From contig JAESTE010000178.1 in the NCBI GenBank assembly GCA_016763735.1, forward strand, positions 1 to 14,728: a stretch of 14,728 nucleotides of DNA. The letters are read 5' to 3'. The DNA is from Nitrospinaceae bacterium (lineage in GTDB: Bacteria > Nitrospinota > Nitrospinia > Nitrospinales > VA-1). Under the pieces are notes generated by a model. The model was given only the letters and a program-made list of their open reading frames with translations, did no database searches and had not been told where the DNA came from. The position numbers and the translations under genes are program-made. Positions 1 through 5,295 of this stretch are shown piece by piece (the first letter of the stretch is position 1; the number at the start of each line of letters is the position of its first letter).

Positions 1-610
1 TTTTTGTTTCACTTCGCGATACGGCAATCGTTTTTGTTCCTTTTAATGAAGCCGCGAAAATAATAAGGATGCCGAGCCTGCCGGGTCCGATCACCACCAG
101 CGTGTCGTCTTTTTGCATCGGTGACATCACGAACGTTTGTAGCGCTGCTGCCAGGGGCTCGGTGAGTGTTGCGATGAGTGGGTCTACGTTCGAGGGTATT
201 TCATGCAGGGTGCCTGCGGCCACTTTCACTTCATCGGCGAAGGCTCCGCTATGGTTTATGATTCCTGTTACGGTTCGTGTTTGGCAATGCGAGGGCACGC
301 CTTTTTTGCAGGCGGAGCATAAAGATTTTTTGCCATAAGCCAGACAGGTGTTGTTGATTTCTGCCGTTACTATTTTACCAACCCATTTCTTATCGACGCC
401 GTCGCCCACATTTTTAACTCGTCCTGTAAATTCGTGCCCACATACATGGGGTAGGAGGACGGGGTAGTCGCCATGAAACAAGGCCAGGTCGGTGCCACAA
501 ATTCCAGCGTGTTGAACCTGTATGATTGCCTCACCGGGTCCTGCTGAAAGAAACTCTCTTTCTTTAATTTCAATTATCCCTGGAGATATCAGTTGTGTGA
601 TGCGTGGCAT
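1..610 (-). CDS. Zinc-dependent alcohol dehydrogenase (MDR family), 3' part cut by window edge
   Basis: An open frame runs from ATG at 610-608 to the window edge, giving the first 203 residues of a protein of about 340. It is a medium-chain dehydrogenase/reductase: the GroES-like half has the catalytic-zinc motif GICGTD (C38) and GHE (H59, E60). It also has four structural-zinc cysteines, C89, C98, C101 and C109, and a TEPLAAAL stretch (E151), the usual place of the third zinc ligand. The Rossmann half starts at VIGPGRLG (174-180), a variant of the GxGxxG nucleotide loop. The family oxidises alcohols or polyols, or reduces aldehydes, with NAD(P) in the cytoplasm; the substrate cannot be read from this fragment. 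It starts 6 bases after the stop of the cysteine-cluster gene, so the two are probably cotranscribed. No good ribosome binding site is visible, which fits translational coupling. Confidence 0.85.
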   Translation of the reverse strand, partial: MPRITQLISPGIIEIKEREFLSAGPGEAIIQVQHAGICGTDLALFHGDYPVLLPHVCGHEFTGRVKNVGDGVDKKWVGKIVTAEINNTCLAYGKKSLCSACKKGVPSHCQTRTVTGIINHSGAFADEVKVAAGTLHEIPSNVDPLIATLTEPLAAALQTFVMSPMQKDDTLVVIGPGRLGILIIFAASLKGTKTIAVSRSETK

Positions 611-616
611 ATCAGG

Positions 617-1345
617 CTAACTTTTGGACTTACCTTTTTGCTTGTCTCGCCAGATAATGAGCCAGTGTTGCAAAAGTTTGATGGGTTGTGTGCCGCGAAA
701 TTTGCGGCGTTTGATTTTAGGCAGTGCATCGTGTTGAAGTTTGGCAATGACAGTGGCCCCCACGGCTTCTTCGATAACGACTCCACGTTGTGCGTGTTCC
801 AGCTTTTTAGATTCACAGATACCTCGGAATGACACCACCATCCGGCAGTCGAGAGGCCGGTCTTCATAAATCTGGCAGGCACCTTCATCACTCAGAAACG
901 GGCACGGCTGGTTGATGACGAGACGATGCCAGTCTACTTGATCGAGATTTTTACCTGCATCGATCACTTCTTCCACTTTCTTAATAGTTCGTTGCGAATT
1001 TTCGACTATCTCGTTCAGGTCGATGCCGTTTTCCTCGGCGTTTTTCAGGATGCCGTCCCATTCCATTTGCGTGCAGGTGACCCCTGTATGGCAACAATGG
1101 TCGCAACCACGATGACATTGTAAGGGCGGAACCCCTTCATGGTAGACTTTCTCGAGATGCTTCCAGAACATTTTGAGAGGCGAGGTCTTAGCTAATTTTG
1201 CCTGATCTTTAGAAAACTCGACCAGAGTTTCATAAGTTTGTTGTATCTGGTGTTCGGGGAATTTGTGTTGTAGGAATTTGCCTAACTCATCGGTATGGGT
1301 CATACCATAGATGAACATTCCATTTTGATCGGTTTGCAGAGCCAT
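617..1345 (-). CDS. YkgJ-family cysteine-cluster (putative zinc/iron-chelating) protein
   Basis: This 242-residue soluble protein matches the YkgJ/PF03692 pattern. A first cluster, C77-x3-C81-x2-CC(84-85)-x5-C91, is followed by a second set in CPF (C148), ACQIYEDRPLDCR (C157, C167) and C177. The CxIYxxRPxxCR signature is typical of the family, which is thought to bind a zinc or iron-sulfur centre; no reaction is established. There is an N-terminal extension of about 70 residues, rich in charged residues, before the first cluster, and no signal peptide, so it is probably cytoplasmic. It lies 71 bases downstream of the DUF1844 gene and 6 bases upstream of the alcohol dehydrogenase, on the same strand. 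The ribosome binding site is weak. The family call is firm; the function is not. Confidence 0.85.
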   Translation of the reverse strand: MALQTDQNGMFIYGMTHTDELGKFLQHKFPEHQIQQTYETLVEFSKDQAKLAKTSPLKMFWKHLEKVYHEGVPPLQCHRGCDHCCHTGVTCTQMEWDGILKNAEENGIDLNEIVENSQRTIKKVEEVIDAGKNLDQVDWHRLVINQPCPFLSDEGACQIYEDRPLDCRMVVSFRGICESKKLEHAQRGVVIEEAVGATVIAKLQHDALPKIKRRKFRGTQPIKLLQHWLIIWRDKQKGKSKS

Positions 1346-1416
1346 TATGTTTTATTCTTGAAAAGTTACCCAACCCAGAAGCTTGAAGGTGTTTGTATCG
1401 CATTAAAGGAATAGAC

Positions 1417-1833
1417 CTATTGGGCCGCGGGGCCCGTCCCGCCTTTAGATTTGGCAACGTATTTCATTTGCAGTTCATAGACCAATTGTTCGAGTAATTT
1501 GTTTTCTTCTTCGTTGAGGTTGCCTTGTGTCTTTTCTTTCAGCATGGTCAGCATGTCAATGGTCTGATGAACGGCTGGCAGGTTGGTTTCTGTCTTGCCG
1601 GTTTCCGGATCGGCGATGTCGCCTAAATGATAAAATGCAGACGAAGTCAGCGACATTATAAATGTTGAGAAATCGATCTGAAAAGGTTGCTGGTGTTGAT
1701 GATCGGCTCCGGCTTCGGCAGGTGCGGAACTTTCCTGTGTATCGTGGGTCTCTGCTTCCTCTTCAGAAAGTTGCGAGGACCGGTTGTCCTTTATTACAAA
1801 CCCCTCTCCCTCTGCTTTATCTTTATCACTCAT
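1417..1833 (-). CDS. DUF1844 domain protein
   Basis: This is a 138-residue acidic protein. Residues 1-50 are low-complexity and charged (many E, D, S, Q and a short HQHQQ run) and probably disordered. Residues 51-127 form the DUF1844 domain (PF08899), recognised from IDFSTFIMSL, then YHLGDI, a central helix around 86-100 (VHQTIDMLTMLKEKT), then NLNEEENKLLEQLVYELQMKYV. The family is common in deltaproteobacteria, acidobacteria and related groups, and its role is unknown. The start is well supported: an AGAAGGTG ribosome binding site sits about 4 bases before the ATG. It follows the small membrane protein gene by 25 bases. No signal peptide or membrane segment is seen. Confidence 0.85.
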   Translation of the reverse strand: MSDKDKAEGEGFVIKDNRSSQLSEEEAETHDTQESSAPAEAGADHQHQQPFQIDFSTFIMSLTSSAFYHLGDIADPETGKTETNLPAVHQTIDMLTMLKEKTQGNLNEEENKLLEQLVYELQMKYVAKSKGGTGPAAQ

Positions 1834-1850
1834 AATTCACCTTCTTATAA

Positions 1851-1870
1851 AAAGATTTTTAAGAATCTTT
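1851..1870 (-). terminator. AT-rich hairpin at the gene junction (weak terminator or attenuator)
   Basis: Read on the minus strand, AAAGATT (1870-1864) and AATCTTT (1857-1851) form a perfect 7-bp stem with a 6-base loop. The stem spans the stop codon of the small membrane protein gene and is followed by a short T-rich stretch (TTATAA). It lies just upstream of the DUF1844 ribosome binding site. The stem is almost all A-T, so strong termination is unlikely. It may partly attenuate read-through or protect the transcript, or be chance in AT-rich DNA. Confidence 0.25.
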
Positions 1871-2092
1871 CTCATCCCCCATCAGGAGTGGAACGGAAAA
1901 ACCCAATACAATCATAATGAGTCCCAGCATCAGGGATAAATAACCACTTCCCTCAATAAATTCCATATACGTTTTTCCCAGAATCGGCCATTGTCGGATG
2001 ATGCCAACGACAACAAAAACAGAGCCAAGTGCAAACAAAATATTTTGGGTGCATTGAATGCTTTTCGCTTCAGTATCTATTTCTTGTGACAT
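1859..2092 (-). CDS. Small two-helix inner-membrane protein, unknown function
   Basis: This 77-residue protein has two clear hydrophobic segments, about residues 17-36 and 49-69, and a short charged tail (GDEKDS). No family motif is recognised. The N-terminus MSQEIDTEAKSIQ is charged and lacks a signal peptide, so a hairpin with both ends in the cytoplasm is the simplest topology. It is the first gene of the leftward run ending in the alcohol dehydrogenase, and its start lies 155 bases from the divergent TatT gene. No Shine-Dalgarno sequence is obvious. The case for a real gene rests on its membrane pattern, its place 25 bases ahead of a well-supported gene, and the absence of a competing frame. 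Confidence 0.72.
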   Translation of the reverse strand: MSQEIDTEAKSIQCTQNILFALGSVFVVVGIIRQWPILGKTYMEFIEGSGYLSLMLGLIMIVLGFSVPLLMGDEKDS

Positions 2093-2211
2093 AGAAGTGG
2101 TAAGGCGATACTACGGCCAATGGGTGTGCGATTGTAGATAAAAACTGCTGGTCGCCGAAAGGGAACAAACTTGAACAGATGTTAGCAAATGGCCCTTTTC
2201 ATGTCAAAATA

Positions 2212-2247
2212 TTAGTGTTGTTTTCCCCGTTCTGATAATATTGACTT
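2212..2247 (+). promoter_or_regulatory. Candidate promoter for the TatT-DctP pair
   Basis: GATAAT (2234-2239) matches the -10 consensus at five of six positions. A poor -35 (TTAGTG, 2212-2217) lies 16 bases upstream. Transcription would start at about 2246-2248, at or next to the ATG of the lipoprotein gene, which also lacks a visible ribosome binding site. This would make the mRNA leaderless or nearly so. The 155-base divergent region otherwise shows no clear operator. Confidence 0.25.
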
Positions 2248-3111
2248 ATGATACGATTTATCTTTGTACTATTGTTGATAACCACTCTTTTATCGGGCTG
2301 TTCCAGCCGACGTCTGGCTGTTCAGGCCACCTTGCCTCTCATTTCCAGCCAAATCATTTCGATGCAGGAAGAAAGGGATGCAGACCTTGCCGAAATAGCT
2401 ATTCCCGCCAGTCTGAAAATGTTGGAGGGGCTTGCAAAAGAAGACCCGGAAAACATATGGATTCTGCAAAAACTTGCAGAAGGGTTTTGCGGTTATGCGT
2501 TTAGTTTTCTTGAAGACAGTGAACCCGACCGGGCTTCTGGATTATATTTGCGCGGCAAGGACTATGCGTTCCGTGCTTTAGAGATTCAGAGCAATGGTAA
2601 GGCGTGGAGGGGACTTTCTCTGGATGAGTGGTCCAAAAGATTGGCAGAGGTAACCCCTTTGCAGCAACCGGCATTATTCTGGGCAGGGCAATGTTGGGGA
2701 AGCTGGTTGTCTTTGAATTTGGATTCAGTGGAGGCTTTCAGTGGTCTGCCTCGAATAGATAGAATGATGAACCGTGCGGTTGAGTTGGACCCGGATTTTC
2801 ATTATGCGGGGCCACATTTGTTTTTGGGTGCTTATTATGGAGGGCGAAGTCGTATGTTAGGGGGTAACCCGGACAAAGCCAGAAACCATTTTGAACAAGC
2901 ACTGAGAATAACGGGCGGAAAATACCTCCTCGTTTCATTTCTCTATGCCAAAACTTATGCGGTACAGAATCAGGACCAGAAACTATTCAAAACACAATTA
3001 GAAAAAGTTCTCGAAGCTTCAGATGATGTTTTGCCCGAACAGCGTTTGGCCAATCAGATTGCGAAGCGAAAAGCGGCAGTCTTACTAGGAAAAATTGATG
3101 AACTATTTTAA
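2248..3111 (+). CDS. TRAP transporter TatT component family lipoprotein
   Basis: This 287-residue exported lipoprotein has a hydrophobic leader (residues 1-14) ending in the lipobox LSGC (C18). The mature part is all-helical and TPR-like. The C-terminal half carries the TatT pattern: RAVELDPDF (176-184), then LGAYYGG (193-199), LGGNPDKARNHFEQAL (204-219) and YAKTYAVQNQDQKLFKTQLEKVL (233-255). The family is named for Treponema pallidum TP0956, a periplasm-facing lipoprotein that forms a complex with the partner solute-binding protein TP0957 and is thought to help capture a hydrophobic ligand. The next gene here is that kind of partner, overlapping by 14 bases from its ATG. No ribosome binding site precedes the ATG, so the mRNA may be leaderless. 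Confidence 0.88.
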   Translation: MIRFIFVLLLITTLLSGCSSRRLAVQATLPLISSQIISMQEERDADLAEIAIPASLKMLEGLAKEDPENIWILQKLAEGFCGYAFSFLEDSEPDRASGLYLRGKDYAFRALEIQSNGKAWRGLSLDEWSKRLAEVTPLQQPALFWAGQCWGSWLSLNLDSVEAFSGLPRIDRMMNRAVELDPDFHYAGPHLFLGAYYGGRSRMLGGNPDKARNHFEQALRITGGKYLLVSFLYAKTYAVQNQDQKLFKTQLEKVLEASDDVLPEQRLANQIAKRKAAVLLGKIDELF

Positions 3112-4123
3112 ATCGTCTTTATTTTATTTTCACGCGCTGTTTTTTACAGCAGTTTTTGTGCTGGTTGGTTTAGATTCCAATGCCCATGCTGAAAAAAAGC
3201 ACACCATCAAGTTTGCCACTTTGGCTCCCGAAGGCTCGTCGTGGATGAAGTCATTGCGTCGGTTTTCTGTGAAAATAAAAAAAGCCACCGAAGGAAATGT
3301 TTCATTTAAATTTTATCCGGGTGGAGTATCGGGTGATGAAAAAGATGTGATACGAAAAATGCGTATCGGTCAGTTGCATGGGGCGGGTTTTACCGGTGTT
3401 GGGTTGGGGGCAATTCTTCCAGAGGTGAGGGTCCTTGATCTGCCGTTTCTCTTTCAGTCAGATCAAGAAATAGAGCACGTTTATCAGGCGATGAATGATT
3501 ACTTCGTCGAGCGCTTTGATAAAAAAGGTTACATTTTGTTAGGCTGGGTTCCGGTCGGGTGGATTCATTTCTTATCGCAAAAGCCCATTCAAACAGTGGC
3601 CGATCTGCGTGAATCCAAACCCTGGTTGTGGGAGGGTGACCCGTTGGTGGAGCAGGCTTATGAGGGGATGGATGTCCAGCCCATTCCACTTTCGATAACG
3701 GATGTATTACTTTCTTTGCAGACGGGTATGGTGGATACGGTGTACTCCTCAACGCAGGGCGCACTGGTTTTGCAATGGTTCACTAAAGTGAAGCATATTA
3801 CACGCTTACGAATGGGCTATGCCACAGGTGGTGTTTTAATATCAAAGAAAAAGTTTAATAAACTTCCTCCCGCTTACCAGGAAGCGTTAAAAAAAATCGG
3901 CTCGGAATGTTTGAAGGAGTTAGTAGCAGTTATTCAGAAGGATAATTTAAAGGCCGAAAAAGTATTAGAAAATAATGGGGTTAAATGGGTGCCTCAACCC
4001 GGCCCTGCAGCTATAAAAATGTTTCAGCAAGCGGGCGCAACGGCCAGACAAAACTTGAGCGGAAAACTGTTTTCGCCGGAACTGTTAAACAAAGTGTTGC
4101 GGCATTTGGATGAAGTACGATGA
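3098..4123 (+). CDS. TRAP transporter solute-binding protein, DctP/TatP type
   Basis: This is a periplasmic binding protein of about 341 residues. The leader ends in an AHA|EKK signal peptidase site (about residue 32). Then come HTIKFATLAPEGSSW, FYPGGVSGDEKDVIRKMRIGQL, VLDLPFLF and DVLLSLQTGMVDTVYSS, all DctP-family hallmarks. TRAP binding proteins deliver small, usually carboxylate, ligands to a DctQ/DctM membrane complex. At the place where the family usually has the ligand-binding Arg (K-x-R-V after the ADL motif), this protein has KPWLWEGD (175-182 when counted from the TTG), with Trp instead of Arg, so the ligand may not be an ordinary carboxylate. ATG at 3098 is preferred over TTG at 3095 because AGGA at 3087-3090 lies 7 bases before it. 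The gene is coupled to TatT. No DctQ/DctM gene follows. Confidence 0.92.
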   Translation: MNYFKSSLFYFHALFFTAVFVLVGLDSNAHAEKKHTIKFATLAPEGSSWMKSLRRFSVKIKKATEGNVSFKFYPGGVSGDEKDVIRKMRIGQLHGAGFTGVGLGAILPEVRVLDLPFLFQSDQEIEHVYQAMNDYFVERFDKKGYILLGWVPVGWIHFLSQKPIQTVADLRESKPWLWEGDPLVEQAYEGMDVQPIPLSITDVLLSLQTGMVDTVYSSTQGALVLQWFTKVKHITRLRMGYATGGVLISKKKFNKLPPAYQEALKKIGSECLKELVAVIQKDNLKAEKVLENNGVKWVPQPGPAAIKMFQQAGATARQNLSGKLFSPELLNKVLRHLDEVR

Positions 4124-4144
4124 AAAGAGAGTTATGCCGAATGC

Positions 4145-5176
4145 CTAAAAAAAAGTTTCAATTTTTGCGTCTTTTTTAAGTTCTTCAACGTAGCTAGCAA
4201 CTTGTTTTTTCGCTTCTTCAAGAAATAGATGTTTTTGAATTCCCGGTTTCATCTCATCAAAGGGTGCTGTCTCAGAAGGTTTTGTTTCGATGAGTTGAAG
4301 CACATGGAACCCAAATCGAGTTTTTACTTTTCCTGAGATTTCTCCGGGTTTCAGCTTTCCGGCGGCTTCGTCGAAGCTGGCATCAAAGACCCCTTTGTAG
4401 ATGAAATCTAAATCTCCCCCGTTTTCCCGGGATGACTCATCATCGGACTGGTTTTTTGCCAATTCCTCAAAGTCAGCCCCTTTTTTTAACTCGGCCATTA
4501 TCTTGTCGATTTTTTCTTCGGCTATTCGTGCAAAATATTCTTTGTTCTTTTGCAACTCTTGAATGGTTTGGTTTCGCAACGCCTCGGGTGGAAAAAATGC
4601 TGCGAGGATATGACGTGTATGATATGCCTCGGGGCGCAAAAATTTAGGCTTGTTATTATCGTAATACTTTCTTACTTCTTCATCGGAAATATTAATCTTT
4701 CCTTTTATCTGTGCGTTGAGCAATTGACGAGCGTTGATGTCAATTTGCATTGATTTTTTTATGTCTTCCAACGTTATATTTCTGGCTTTTAATGCCTTAT
4801 TGAAATCTTCTTCGGAAGAGTAGGATGAACGAAGCGATGCCAGCTCTTTCTCGATTATTTCGCTATCTATTTTCAGATTTTCTTTTTTCCCTTTCTGATT
4901 GACCAATTCGCGGACCACTTCTTTTTCAATCAAGTCTTTTGCAACACTGGTTTTTTCTTTCACAGTCAGAGGACGAGGAACTGTTCTTAAAATTTGATTC
5001 AGTCGAAACTCGATATATTTGGACTCGATTTCAACTCCGTTTACACGGGCAACCAGTTTTGGGATGTCAATGTTAAGTTTGGGTGTCGGGCGCGTTTGCG
5101 CTGTGATACTTTCGAGGAAAGTGAAGGAAACAGCTAAACTGAGAATTAATGCAGAAAAAATAATGCGAGTCTTCAT
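4145..5176 (-). CDS. Exported parvulin-type peptidyl-prolyl cis-trans isomerase (SurA/PrsA-like)
   Basis: This 343-residue periplasmic foldase has a signal peptide (1-26, probable cleavage after ITA). An N-terminal SurA-like chaperone region follows (about 38-180), with VARVNGVEI, then helices including VVRELVNQKGKK and ISDEEVRKYYDNN. The parvulin domain begins at YHTRHILAAF (185-194, H186 and H189). It continues with GADFEELAKNQSDDESSRENGGDLDFI (233-259) and ends at TRFGFHVLQLIETK (286-299, H291). About 40 residues sit between the first strand and the GADFEELA helix, longer than in minimal parvulins but common in exported ones. A charged helical tail follows. Such proteins help outer-membrane or secreted proteins fold. 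It is convergent with DctP (21-base gap) and divergent from the membrane-fused spermidine-synthase-like gene. No strong ribosome binding site is seen. Confidence 0.9.
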   Translation of the reverse strand: MKTRIIFSALILSLAVSFTFLESITAQTRPTPKLNIDIPKLVARVNGVEIESKYIEFRLNQILRTVPRPLTVKEKTSVAKDLIEKEVVRELVNQKGKKENLKIDSEIIEKELASLRSSYSSEEDFNKALKARNITLEDIKKSMQIDINARQLLNAQIKGKINISDEEVRKYYDNNKPKFLRPEAYHTRHILAAFFPPEALRNQTIQELQKNKEYFARIAEEKIDKIMAELKKGADFEELAKNQSDDESSRENGGDLDFIYKGVFDASFDEAAGKLKPGEISGKVKTRFGFHVLQLIETKPSETAPFDEMKPGIQKHLFLEEAKKQVASYVEELKKDAKIETFF

Positions 5177-5295
5177 GGGTCTACTTATTTGAAATGTTAT
5201 TAAGTCAGAATGGCTGTGAGGATATCATTCATGAAATTAAGTTGCAATACCTCAAATTGACTGCTTAGCAAGGCTGTGGGAGAATCGAAGGTTCT

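Noticed and set aside
69..338. Plus-strand frame of 89 codons
   Set aside because: It lies entirely within the minus-strand alcohol dehydrogenase, whose zinc-ligand cysteines and nucleotide loop are intact in the opposite frame.
370..573. Minus-strand frame of 67 codons
   Set aside because: It is out of frame with the alcohol dehydrogenase that shows clear family motifs over the same bases.
4138..4180. A-run and T-run between the convergent DctP and isomerase genes as a bidirectional terminator
   Set aside because: There is no GC-containing stem; the runs mostly encode Lys-rich and Phe-rich gene ends.
5257..5285. TTGACT and GAGAAT spaced 17 bases, promoter-like
   Set aside because: Transcription would begin after the GAAGG ribosome binding site of the fused membrane gene and destroy it, so it is probably chance.
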